A stretch of 64,000 nt of DNA, from the NCBI GenBank assembly GCA_007694935.1, contig REES01000071.1, positions 1 to 64,000 on the forward strand, in the 5' to 3' direction. The position numbers and the translations under genes were made by a program. Position 1 is the first letter of the stretch. Each line of letters starts with the position of its first letter. Positions 25,924 through 33,547 of the stretch are shown here, one piece after another. The DNA comes from Rhodospirillales bacterium. Its GTDB lineage: Bacteria; Pseudomonadota; Alphaproteobacteria; Rhodospirillales; Defluviicoccaceae. Under the pieces are notes generated by a model. The model made no database searches. It had not been told where the DNA came from and worked only from the letters and a program-made list of their open reading frames with translations.

Positions 25924-26387
25924 GCCCCGGTCTCCCGCACCAGCTTGAGGGTGGCGCCGCTGGCCCGCGCCCGCTCGAACGCCATCCGCCGGCGCGCCTC
26001 GTAGGCTTCCGGGTTCCAGATCTGAAAGCGGGCGCCGCGCCCCACGAACACCACCTCACCGTCGATGTTGGCATGGGTCAGGAGTTCCTCGGGCAGGACC
26101 ACCCGCCCCTCGGGATCGAACGGCAGGGCATGGGCATGCTCCAGCAGCACGGAGGCGAGGTCATCCTGGCGTTCCGAAAACATGTCCAGTTCCTCGATGC
26201 TTTCCGCCACCCGGTTCATGAACCCCTCTCCGCAGGCCTCGATCGCCGGGGCGCTGAACAGCGGGTAGGCGTAGATGCGGCTGGCCGCCGCGTCCTCCGC
26301 CTTGAGGACATCGCGGAACGGCTTGGGCACGGAGACGCGCCCCTTGCGATCGACCTTGTTGACGTGGCGCCCAACCAGCGGAGGCAT
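25920..26387 (-). CDS. mraZ: Transcriptional regulator MraZ
   Basis: First gene of the dcw cluster. MraZ is a ring-forming DNA-binding protein with two AbrB-like domains that represses its own operon in E. coli. The 155-aa protein shows both repeats: NKVDRKGRVSVPKPFRDVL at the N-terminus and LPFDPEGRVVLPEELLTHA in the second half. The ATG at 26387 has AAGGGA a few bases upstream. Four TGGGN boxes with 10-nt spacing lie 89-123 nt upstream, so autoregulation of the whole division cluster is likely. Confidence 0.97.
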   Translation of the reverse strand: MPPLVGRHVNKVDRKGRVSVPKPFRDVLKAEDAAASRIYAYPLFSAPAIEACGEGFMNRVAESIEELDMFSERQDDLASVLLEHAHALPFDPEGRVVLPEELLTHANIDGEVVFVGRGARFQIWNPEAYEARRRMAFERARASGATLKLVRETGA

Positions 26388-26475
26388 GCCGGTCCCTTGT
26401 CCTCAAGTCGCCCTGCCGGGCCCCGATCGGCCATCAGCACGGCAACGCCACCGCACGCCAATCACCCAGCCTGTA

Positions 26476-26510
26476 TGGGGTATCATGGGCATGGATGGGC
26501 GTCAATGGGT
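26476..26510. promoter_or_regulatory. Array of four TGGGN boxes, probable MraZ operator
   Basis: TGGGG (26476-26480), TGGGC (26486-26490), TGGGC (26496-26500) and TGGGT (26506-26510) repeat with exactly 5 nt between boxes, a 10-nt period that places them on one DNA face. A degenerate fifth unit TGGAA follows at 26516. E. coli MraZ is known to bind tandem TGGGN repeats separated by 5 nt upstream of mraZ. Here the TGGGN strand is opposite to the mraZ coding strand. Confidence 0.85.
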
Positions 26511-26538
26511 TTCCATGGAATTACTTGGTTAACCAAGT
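26511..26538. repeat. Two adjoining palindromes next to the MraZ boxes
   Basis: TTCCATGGAA (26511-26520) and ACTTGGTTAACCAAGT (26523-26538) are perfect palindromes 2 nt apart. The 16-bp one is the size of a dimeric repressor site. The regulator is unknown. Confidence 0.6.
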
Positions 26539-26676
26539 CCTTCCGATGGGATGAGGCGACATCGGGCAAGTTCCGCCGCCGGACCGTCACGGTCTCCATT
26601 CGGGGCACCGCCAGTAATCACCCCTGCCCGGCCGCCCGCCGGCCGACCCACGGCTCCGGGGACTTCAGGACCGAAT

Positions 26677-26691
26677 GTTCTCTCTGTGTTC
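26677..26691. promoter_or_regulatory. LexA-type SOS box GTTC-N7-GTTC
   Basis: GTTC (26677-26680), seven bases (TCTCTGT), GTTC (26688-26691). This matches the alphaproteobacterial LexA consensus GTTC-N7-GTTC exactly. It lies in AT-rich sequence 290 nt upstream of mraZ (minus) and 316 nt upstream of the redoxin gene (plus). Because the motif has only eight fixed bases, a chance match is possible. Confidence 0.5.
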
Positions 26692-26783
26692 TTATTAAAA
26701 ACTTGCTATGTTCACGCCCGGGGAAGATCACAGGCGAGTAACGGGCGCCGGTGCGGGCCGTGAGTGTCCGGTCACGCGTCAGG

Positions 26784-26942
26784 TCAGCGCGCCTGCAGCA
26801 ATTCCGGGACGTGCAGAAGGATCAATTGATTGTCGATCGCCTTGTCGGCGGAGCCGCCGACACTGAACGGGAAATTGTTGTCGACCCCGGCACGGTATCG
26901 GCGTTGATCGCCTGCCCGCTTGTCGGGTAAGCACCATGGCAT
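26784..26942 (-). pseudogene. Probable C-terminal relic of an esterase-like/phytase-like protein
   Basis: A minus-strand frame ending with TGA at 26784-26786 encodes DNNFPFSVGG, then DNQLILLHVPELLQAR. From memory, DNNFPFS followed by a DN-x-(F/L)-IL stretch is typical of the C-terminus of the uncharacterised COG4222/esterase-like phytase family. Only about 52 codons are available after the in-frame ATG at 26942, while the family has several hundred residues, and the 5' side runs into the divergent redoxin gene. I therefore read it as a truncated remnant. The overlapping plus-strand frame is the alternative. Confidence 0.4.
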
Positions 26943-27006
26943 ACATCATCATCAAATGGTCGCGGTCGGCGGCACTGCCGCGGCCCGGCGACGCAAGGGG
27001 CTGGAG

Positions 27007-27561
27007 ATGGCGGCAGCGGAACAACCGGTTTGCAATTTCGGCTGGCGGGCACCGGATTTCACCCTGCCGGACGCCGACGGCCGCCTGCATACCCTGGAGC
27101 AGCTCAAGGGGGCCAACGGCACCCTGGTGATGTTCATCTGCAACCACTGCCCGTACGTCAAGGCGGTGGCCGACCGCTTGGCCCGGGATGCCCATGCCCT
27201 GCAGGCCTTGGGTGTCGGCGTTGTCGCCATCATGCCGAATGACTATGAGACGTACCCGGACGACGCGCCCGAGCGCATGAAGGAATTCGCCCGCATCCAC
27301 GGGTTCCAGTTCCCCTACCTGGTGGACCGGACTCAGCAGGTGGCCCGGGCCTACGACGCGGTCTGCACACCGGATTTCTTCGGCTTCAATGCCGATCTCC
27401 GGTTGCAGTACCGCGGCCGGCTCGACGAGTCCGGCCGGGCGCCGGCCTCGGCCGGGGCGCGCCGCGAGCTGTTTGAGGCGATGCGTCAGGTGGCCGAGAC
27501 CGGCAAAGGCCCGGGGGAGCAGACCGCGAGCATCGGCTGCTCCATCAAGTGGCGCGGGTAG
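27007..27561 (+). CDS. AhpC/TSA-type redoxin (thioredoxin-fold protein)
   Basis: Predicted thiol redox protein of the AhpC/TSA-redoxin group. The 184-aa protein opens with FGWRAPDFTLPDADGRLHTL, carries a CxxC active site in MFICNHCPYVKAVADRLA, and ends in IGCSIKWRG, as many members of this group do. There is no signal peptide from the ATG at 27007, so it is probably cytoplasmic. I chose this ATG because GGGGCTGGAG precedes it; the frame is open to 26920, but the extra residues are not family-like. Its substrate is unknown. Confidence 0.85.
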   Translation: MAAAEQPVCNFGWRAPDFTLPDADGRLHTLEQLKGANGTLVMFICNHCPYVKAVADRLARDAHALQALGVGVVAIMPNDYETYPDDAPERMKEFARIHGFQFPYLVDRTQQVARAYDAVCTPDFFGFNADLRLQYRGRLDESGRAPASAGARRELFEAMRQVAETGKGPGEQTASIGCSIKWRG

Positions 27562-27609
27562 GAGCCGGCCGGCGGCGCCACCCCCTTGAGAAGTTGAGGA
27601 GACAACTGA

Positions 27610-28272
27610 TTGGCTGATCCGCAATCCGACAGCCTGCTGCGCGAAATCGATGAGGACATTCGCCGGGAGCGCTATGCCCTGCTGTGGAAGCGCTATGGCG
27701 GCTACGTCATTGCCGGGCTTGTCGTTATGGTTCTGGCCGTGGTCGGCTACGAGGTCTGGCGCGAGCGCACCGCATCGCAGCGGGCCGATGCGGCGGAGCG
27801 CTTCTCCGGCGCGCTGGCCCTGGTCGACCACGATCCCGGCTCGGCGGCGACCGTTTTCGAATCCTTGGCCACCGACGGGCCCGGCGGCTACCGGATCGTC
27901 GCCCGCCTGCAGGAGGGCGCCGTGCTGGCGCAGCAGGGTGACCGGGATGCGGCGGTTGCGGCCTACAATCGGCTGGCCGCGGACACCCGCGACGCCGTCT
28001 ACCGCGACCTCGCAATCCTGCTGGCGGTGCTGACCGAGCTGCAGTCCCCCGCGGCCGACATTGACGCGCTGCGACAAAGGCTGTTGCCGCTGACCACCTC
28101 AGAACGGCCCTGGCGTTATAGCGCCCGGGAGGTGGCGGCACATCTGCACCTGCAAGCCGGGGAGCGCGACCAGGCACGGACCGACTTCGCCGCCCTGGCC
28201 GGCGATCTTCAGGCACCGCCCGGCACCCGTGCCCGGGCCGAGAGCATGCTGGCTGAGATCGATGCGGGCTAG
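27610..28272 (+). CDS. YfgM-like TPR membrane protein
   Basis: Similar in layout to YfgM, a SecYEG-associated periplasmic chaperone partner. The 220-aa protein starts with TTG at 27610 (GAGGAG lies 10 nt upstream), has a short cytoplasmic N-terminus (DIRRERYALLWKRYGGYVIA), one membrane segment (VIAGLVVMVLAVVGYEVW) and a helical TPR-like periplasmic part (AERFSGALALVDHDPGSAAT, QQGDRDAAVAAYNRLAA). bamB starts inside its last 11 nt and der follows; yfgM-bamB-der is a widely conserved trio, which supports the call. Confidence 0.85.
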   Translation: MADPQSDSLLREIDEDIRRERYALLWKRYGGYVIAGLVVMVLAVVGYEVWRERTASQRADAAERFSGALALVDHDPGSAATVFESLATDGPGGYRIVARLQEGAVLAQQGDRDAAVAAYNRLAADTRDAVYRDLAILLAVLTELQSPAADIDALRQRLLPLTTSERPWRYSAREVAAHLHLQAGERDQARTDFAALAGDLQAPPGTRARAESMLAEIDAG

Positions 28273-29605
28273 CGCGACGTCCCGCCGGCCCCGCGGCTTG
28301 GCACCGCTGGCCGCCCTGGCCTCGCTGCTGGTGCTGGCAGCCTGCGGAACCTGGTTCGGAAAGCCCGATGCGCCCCCACTGCCGGGTGAGCGCCTCTCCA
28401 TTCTGCTTGACCGCCCCGACCTTGCGGTCGACGCGTCCCTGCACGGGCAGCCGATCGTGCTGCCGCGGCCGGTGCAAAACTCTGACTGGCCCCAGGCCGA
28501 TGGCTTCCCCAGCGGCGCCATGCATCACCTCTGGATCGACGACTTGCCGCAGCAGGCGTGGCGGGCCAATGTCGGCCGGTCGGCCAGCCGGTCGCAGCCT
28601 CGGCTGGCCCCGCCGGTGGTCGCCGGCGGGCGGGTGTTCGCGATGGATGCCGATCATCGGGTCAGTGCCTTTGAGGCGGACAGCGGCCGCCAAGTCTGGC
28701 AGACCTCCCTGGCGCCCCGGGGCGAGCGTGGTCATATCGCCGGGGGAATCGCGGTCGACCAGGGGCGGGTGTTCGCCACCACCGGCTTTGCCGCTGTGGT
28801 CGCCCTGGACGCCGGAACCGGTGAGGAACTGTGGCGGAGCCGCCTCAACGCCCCCATGCGGGCGCCGCCGACGGCACGGGATGGCCGGGTTTTCGCGATC
28901 ACTGTGAACAACACCCTCTATGCCTTGGGCGCCGCCGACGGTGGCGTGCTGTGGACCCATCAGGCGATCGAGGAAGTGGCATCACTGGTGGGTGGCGCCG
29001 GTCCGGTGGTCGATGCCGGGGTGGTGGTGGCGCCGTTCACCTCCGGTGAGGTGGTGGCGCTCCGGGTGGAGAACGGCTTGGTGCTGTGGGCGGACTCGTT
29101 CGGCCCGTTGCGCCGGATCGACGAACTCGGCAGCATCGCCCACGTCCGTGCCGCCCCGGTGATGGACCGCGGCTTGGTTTTCGCCATCAGCTATGCCGGG
29201 GTGATGGCGGCGATCGATCTGCGGACCGGGCAGCGGATCTGGGATGAGGCGATCGGCGGCCTGGAGCGCCCCTGGGTAGCCGGAGACCAGGTATTCGTGC
29301 TGAGCGGCGACCGCGAGCTGGTGTGCCTTGACCGGACCACCGGCCGGATCCGGTGGGTCACCGCCCTGCCGGCCTACGAGGATGCTGAACGCCGCCGCCG
29401 GCCGATTCAATGGACCGGTCCGGTACTGGTGTCCGACCGCCTGGTGCTGGCCGGCTCCCATGGCCAGGTGATCACCGCGTCGCCGTACACCGGCGAGTTG
29501 CTGGGACGCATCGACATGCCCGATCGGGTGACCGTGCCGCCGGTGGTGGCGGGCGGCACCCTGTTCTTCCTGGGGCGCAACGCTCAGCTCGTCGCCTACC
29601 GCTAG
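28262..29605 (+). CDS. bamB: Outer membrane assembly lipoprotein BamB
   Basis: Beta-propeller lipoprotein of the BAM complex. A signal peptide ends in a lipobox ([10 protein letters not shown]). The rest contains successive PQQ-like propeller blades, for example [56 protein letters not shown] and [15 protein letters not shown] chose the ATG at 28262 (447 aa), which overlaps the yfgM-like gene by 11 nt; an upstream in-frame start at 28229 would lengthen the signal sequence unnaturally. der follows after 17 nt. Confidence 0.95.
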   Translation: MRASATSRRPRGLAPLAALASLLVLAACGTWFGKPDAPPLPGERLSILLDRPDLAVDASLHGQPIVLPRPVQNSDWPQADGFPSGAMHHLWIDDLPQQAWRANVGRSASRSQPRLAPPVVAGGRVFAMDADHRVSAFEADSGRQVWQTSLAPRGERGHIAGGIAVDQGRVFATTGFAAVVALDAGTGEELWRSRLNAPMRAPPTARDGRVFAITVNNTLYALGAADGGVLWTHQAIEEVASLVGGAGPVVDAGVVVAPFTSGEVVALRVENGLVLWADSFGPLRRIDELGSIAHVRAAPVMDRGLVFAISYAGVMAAIDLRTGQRIWDEAIGGLERPWVAGDQVFVLSGDRELVCLDRTTGRIRWVTALPAYEDAERRRRPIQWTGPVLVSDRLVLAGSHGQVITASPYTGELLGRIDMPDRVTVPPVVAGGTLFFLGRNAQLVAYR

Positions 29606-29622
29606 GATCTGGGGCCGCACCG

Positions 29623-30993
29623 GTGTCGCGGATCCCGCCGCTACCCTGCACCGTGGTCATCGTCGGCCGGCCCAACGTCGGCAAGTCGACCCTGTTCAAT
29701 CGCCTGGTCGGCCGCAAGCTGGCCCTGGTGGACGATACCCCAGGGGTGACCCGGGACCGGCGCGAGGGGGCGGCGCGTCTCAGTGACCTCAAGTTCATGG
29801 TGGTGGATACCGCCGGTCTGGAAGAGGCCGGGGGCGACGACCTGACCGCCCGAATGCAGCGCCAGACCGAACGGGCGATCGCCGCCGCCGACGTGGTGCT
29901 GCTGCTGATCGACGCCCGCGCCGGGCTGACCCCATTGGACGCCGTGTTCGCCGATGCCGTGCGTCGCACCGCCAAGCCGGTGATCCTGGTCGCCAACAAG
30001 TGCGAAGGAAAGGCCAGTTCCGCCGGCCTGCTGGAGTCCTATGCCCTCGGTCTCGGCGAACCGGTGCCGGTGTCGGCGGAGCACGGTGAGGGGATGGCCG
30101 ACCTCTACCAAGCCCTCCGGCCGCTGGTCGATGCGGCAGCGGTCAATCTGGCTTCCGCGGAGAGCCAACCCGACGAAGGCCCCCTGCAGCTTGCCGTGGT
30201 CGGCCGGCCCAACGTCGGCAAATCCACCCTGATCAACCGACTGGTCGGCGAGGATCGGCTGCTCACCGGCCCGGAGGCGGGAATCACCCGGGATGCCATC
30301 CAGGTTGCCTGGACCTGGCGCGGCCGCGCGTTCCGCCTGGTGGACACCGCCGGCCTCCGCCGCAAGGCCAGGGTGGAGGGCAAGCTGGAGCGGCTGGCTG
30401 CCGGCGACACCCTCCGGGCCATCCGGTTCGCACATGTGGCGGTGATCGTGATCGATGCCACGGTCGGGCTGGACCGACAGGATCTTAACATCGCGGCGCT
30501 GGTCGCCGACGAAGGCCGAGCGCCGGTGATCGCCCTCAACAAGTGGGACCTGGTGTCGGATCCGCAGCTGGTACGAAACGCGGTCGCCGAACGCCTGGAC
30601 GCATCGCTGCCGCAGTGCCGCGGGGTGACGACCGTGCCGATATCGGCTCTCACCGGGCGCGGGCTGGACCGGCTGCTTGCCGCCGTCGTCGCAACCTACG
30701 AGGTGTGGGAGACCCGACTGACCACCGCCGAGCTCAATCGCTGGCTGGCCACGGCGGTGGAGCACCATCCGCCGCCGCAGGTGCAGGGGCGGCGAATCCG
30801 CCTCCGCTACATGACCCAGGTCAAGGCGCGGCCACCCACCTTCGTGCTGTTCGCCAGCCGGGCGGCCGAACTGCCGGAAAGCTACGTCCGCTATTTGGTC
30901 GGGGGGCTGCGCGACAGCTTCGGTCTCGCCGGCGTGCCCATCCGCCTGCACCTGCGCCAGGGTCGCAATCCGTATGCCCCGGACCGCAAGTGA
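29623..30993 (+). CDS. der: Ribosome-associated GTPase Der (EngA)
   Basis: Tandem GTPase needed for 50S ribosome assembly. Domain 1 has [18 protein letters not shown] and NKCE; domain 2 has [25 protein letters not shown] and NKWD; a KH-like domain ends in [12 protein letters not shown]. The GTG at 29623 gives 456 aa, with the first GTPase motif close to the N-terminus as usual. A strong hairpin lies 12 nt after the stop. Confidence 0.96.
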   Translation: MSRIPPLPCTVVIVGRPNVGKSTLFNRLVGRKLALVDDTPGVTRDRREGAARLSDLKFMVVDTAGLEEAGGDDLTARMQRQTERAIAAADVVLLLIDARAGLTPLDAVFADAVRRTAKPVILVANKCEGKASSAGLLESYALGLGEPVPVSAEHGEGMADLYQALRPLVDAAAVNLASAESQPDEGPLQLAVVGRPNVGKSTLINRLVGEDRLLTGPEAGITRDAIQVAWTWRGRAFRLVDTAGLRRKARVEGKLERLAAGDTLRAIRFAHVAVIVIDATVGLDRQDLNIAALVADEGRAPVIALNKWDLVSDPQLVRNAVAERLDASLPQCRGVTTVPISALTGRGLDRLLAAVVATYEVWETRLTTAELNRWLATAVEHHPPPQVQGRRIRLRYMTQVKARPPTFVLFASRAAELPESYVRYLVGGLRDSFGLAGVPIRLHLRQGRNPYAPDRK

Positions 30994-31005
30994 GCCGAGG
31001 GCGAT

Positions 31006-31038
31006 GTGCACCCCGCCGCACGGTGCGGCGGGGTGCAC
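31006..31038. terminator. Strong hairpin between convergent der and TPR genes
   Basis: Perfect 16-nt inverted arms (31006-31021 and 31023-31038) flank a single central base. It sits between the der stop (30993) and the stop of the minus-strand TPR gene (31065). There is no T tract on either side, so it may be a bidirectional transcript end rather than a classical intrinsic terminator. Confidence 0.6.
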
Positions 31039-31064
31039 GCCCCAGGCTGGTGGTTTCCGACCGG

Positions 31065-32951
31065 CTACAAGCTGTCGAGGGACGGCCCGGCGCGCTCGCC
31101 GATCCAGGCGTTGGCGAACGCCCGGACGGTGGCAGCGTCGTCCTTGCCCTGAGCCGTCTCGGCCTGCATCAGGCCGTAGAGCGCCCAGGCGTTGTTGGGG
31201 AATTGGGCCAGTGCCTGGCGGAACGCCCGTTCCGCGGCGACCGCGTCGCCCTGCACCAGCAGCACCGCGCCCAGGGACTGTCGGACCGGGAAGTACCAGA
31301 ACGGCGGTTCCATGTAGGGCAGGGTATCCTCGATCTCTATGGCGGCCCGGTACGCCGCGACCGCAGCGTCCAGATCGCCGGCCGCGCGCGCGATCCGCGC
31401 TTCCGCAACCTTGCGGGCGATCGCCACCACCTGCGGTGCCGGCAGGCCCGCATCCGCCAGGGCCGCGAGCAGCTCCTGGTCGGCCGGATCGTCGATCGCC
31501 GCGACTTCCGCCCGAGCCAGGGTGAGGTCGCCCTGGGCCGCTGCTGCCACCGCCCGCATGTAGCGCCACATCGCCGCGACGAACGGGAACTGGCCATCGG
31601 GTTCGGCGAGGGCCAGCGCGGTTTCCGGCGGGCTGAACTGGGCATGGGCGAAATAGGGGGCGACCTTGATCGCCTGGATCCAGCCGTGCTCCCGGATCAC
31701 AGGGGCCGACAGGGCGCTGTCCAGCCTGTCCGCATACTCCACGGCTGTGGAACCGGCGCCGGCCATGCGCGCGGATTCCACCACGAAGTGGATGTTGTGG
31801 GGGTAGTAGCCGTGGGCGTAGATGCCGCCCACCTCCGCCTGTTGCAGATACGCCTCGTCGGCTTTCACGGCGGCAATGTTGGCGGCCAGCGAGTCCCGGT
31901 AGCGGCCGATCCTGAAATACGTGTGCGCCGGCATATGCACCATGTGGCCTGCCCCCGGCATCAGGCGGCCGAGCCGATCGGCATAGGGTTCGGCCCGCTC
32001 CGGCGTGGTCGACGCCTCGGTCATGTGGATGTAGAGGTGGATCGCTCCGGCATGGTCAGGTTCCCGGTCGAGCACCCCTTCCAGCAGCGCGATGATCTTT
32101 TCGGTGCGTCCCTTGGGGGTTTCCTGGTCGACTTCCCAATAGTCCCAAGGCTGAGTGTCCATCATCGCTTCGGCGGCCAGCACGGCGATGTGGCTGTCGT
32201 CGGGGAACCCGGCGGCCACCGCGGCCATTGCGTCGGCATACGCGGCATCAAGCGCCGCCCGGTCCGCCGTCGGATCGGCGGAGTAGCGCCGGGCCAGTGC
32301 CGCGATCAGGGCCTGCTCCCGAGCGGTCGCGGACGCCGCCAGCTGCTGGGCCGTGGCCAGCGCGGCCAGGGCCGGGGCCGCCGCGGCCTCATCCATCGGG
32401 GCGTTGATGTTGGGGCCCAGCACCAGGGCTTCGCCCCAGAAGCACATGGCGCAGGTCGGATCCAACCGCTGCGCCATCCTGAAGGCCCGCCTGGCCTCGG
32501 CATGGTTGAAGGCATAGGCAAGCCGCAGGCCCTGGTCAAAATAGCGCTGCGCGAGCGGTGCGGCTGTAGTGATCGGATCGGTGAGGGTGCCGAGGTTGTC
32601 ATAGAGTGGGGGATCGGACTGGATGAACTCGGCTGACACGGTGGCGCTGGCGAGATGCACCCCCGGTTTCAGGGTTGCGCCGCCCGACCGCGCTGGCGCT
32701 CCGCACATCGCGCCCGACCGCAACACGGTGTCGAGCCTGTCGGCGGGTGCGTCCTGCGCGCCCGAGATAGCCGGATGATCCCGGCCGGCGGCGGCATCCG
32801 GCGACCGGGCGTCGGCCGTCAATCCCATGCCGACGCCGGAACCGATCGTCACCAGGGCCAGCACGATACCGGTGCTCAGCATCAGCCGTGCCAAGCCGGG
32901 CCGTTCCGCGTCCGGCTGCCGACGATGCGCTTTGGCTCTTGGCTGGGTCAT
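31065..32951 (-). CDS. TPR-repeat protein of unknown function, exported or anchored
   Basis: A 628-aa protein with an N-terminal hydrophobic segment (LMLSTGIVLALVTIGSGVGM), probably a signal or anchor, then many helical repeats with TPR character (AFNHAEARRAFRMAQRLDP, DAVAAERAFRQALAQFPNNA). It carries conserved-looking His-rich stretches, AIHLYIHMTEAS and GHMVHMPAHTYFRIGRY, and a CAMCFWGEAL segment, which recur in a family of bacterial TPR proteins without assigned function. AAGGAG precedes the ATG by 9 nt. A metal- or peptide-binding role is possible but is only a guess. It appears monocistronic. Confidence 0.75.
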   Translation of the reverse strand: MTQPRAKAHRRQPDAERPGLARLMLSTGIVLALVTIGSGVGMGLTADARSPDAAAGRDHPAISGAQDAPADRLDTVLRSGAMCGAPARSGGATLKPGVHLASATVSAEFIQSDPPLYDNLGTLTDPITTAAPLAQRYFDQGLRLAYAFNHAEARRAFRMAQRLDPTCAMCFWGEALVLGPNINAPMDEAAAAPALAALATAQQLAASATAREQALIAALARRYSADPTADRAALDAAYADAMAAVAAGFPDDSHIAVLAAEAMMDTQPWDYWEVDQETPKGRTEKIIALLEGVLDREPDHAGAIHLYIHMTEASTTPERAEPYADRLGRLMPGAGHMVHMPAHTYFRIGRYRDSLAANIAAVKADEAYLQQAEVGGIYAHGYYPHNIHFVVESARMAGAGSTAVEYADRLDSALSAPVIREHGWIQAIKVAPYFAHAQFSPPETALALAEPDGQFPFVAAMWRYMRAVAAAAQGDLTLARAEVAAIDDPADQELLAALADAGLPAPQVVAIARKVAEARIARAAGDLDAAVAAYRAAIEIEDTLPYMEPPFWYFPVRQSLGAVLLVQGDAVAAERAFRQALAQFPNNAWALYGLMQAETAQGKDDAATVRAFANAWIGERAGPSLDSL

Positions 32952-33013
32952 GACCTGTCGCTCCTTGGTGCTCAGGTGAAGATGGTTGAGCCCAGGATGC
33001 TAAAGTCGTGTTT

Positions 33014-33034
33014 CCGGCCGATGTCGTCGGCCGG
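33014..33034. terminator. 8-bp hairpin upstream of the TPR gene
   Basis: CCGGCCGA (33014-33021) and TCGGCCGG (33027-33034) pair perfectly around a 5-nt loop. It lies about 80 nt beyond the stop of the small minus-strand ORF at 33115, so it could end that transcript; there is no T tract in that direction. Confidence 0.4.
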
Positions 33035-33114
33035 CGCTTATTGTTTCAATTGCTTCCGGAGAGGTGGAGCCGGGTGACCGTCGCGCCACCCGGCGTCTTC
33101 GTCAGCGCACGTTG

Positions 33115-33312
33115 CTATCGTCTGCGGCTTTCAAGCACGCCTTCGGGGATCTGCCGGCCGGGGCCACGGAAAACCGTGCGCCATGCCCTGAGCGTGCGCT
33201 TGAACCAAGCGGTGAAGCCGCGGTCCCGCCGCCGGGACCGGACCGGTCCGGTGACGTAGGCGGCACCGTCGACGCGATGACGTGGCGCCGTGTTTTGATT
33301 GAATCCGTTCAT
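33115..33312 (-). CDS. Small basic protein, candidate
   Basis: A 65-aa frame from an ATG at 33312, with GGAG 10 nt upstream. The product is strongly basic (RSRRRDRGFTAWFKRTLRAW) with two Trp and a run of Arg at the end, and has no membrane segment. I recognise no family; the length and Arg content recall small alphaproteobacterial proteins such as DUF1127, but their motif is absent. The ribosome-binding site and the downstream hairpin support it, but high GC makes chance frames common. Confidence 0.35.
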   Translation of the reverse strand: MNGFNQNTAPRHRVDGAAYVTGPVRSRRRDRGFTAWFKRTLRAWRTVFRGPGRQIPEGVLESRRR

Positions 33313-33547
33313 GGTTGTACGCTCCGAGCCATGCTGGTTTCTGACAACCTCTCGACGGATCCTCCCGTCTGTAACGTCTTGAGAGGACGGGCGCGGCCGG
33401 GCTGAACACCGGCGTTTCGCACCTGCTCACTACTGTAAGGTTGCCCGCAGGCTGCATCAAGGGGGATATTGCTGCGGCGCACAATTCAACGTCGGGTGGC
33501 GTGGGCTCGCCACCTCTCCGGCCTCATCAGGCCCGAATGCCTCTGTC

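Larger units (their letters stand above)
26388..26783. other. mraZ upstream control region without a convincing gene
   Basis: This stretch holds the TGGGN box array, two palindromes and a LexA-type motif, each listed separately. On the minus strand a TTGACG hexamer (26505-26500) and GATACC (26484-26479), 15 nt apart, lie within the box array and could be a poorly spaced mraZ promoter. On the plus strand TATGTT (26707-26712) could be a -10 element downstream of the LexA motif. A 59-codon plus-strand frame from a GTG at 26751 to 26930 is open, but I regard it as a shadow of the minus-strand relic. Confidence 0.6.
32952..33547. other. 596-nt interval with a hairpin and one small candidate ORF
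   Basis: Between the TPR gene start and the AsmA-family stop. It holds a hairpin at 33014-33034 and a 65-codon minus-strand ORF at 33115-33312, listed separately. The rest shows no protein-like frame that I can support and no clear promoter. Confidence 0.6.

Noticed and set aside
26751-26930. 59-codon plus-strand frame just after the LexA-type box, a possible SOS-induced small protein
   Set aside because: No clear ribosome-binding site, and the opposite strand reads as a family-like C-terminus. It would become attractive only if conserved or induced by DNA damage.
29472-31569. Long minus-strand frames opposite der
   Set aside because: Shadows of der; they cross the der stop and the intergenic hairpin without family features.
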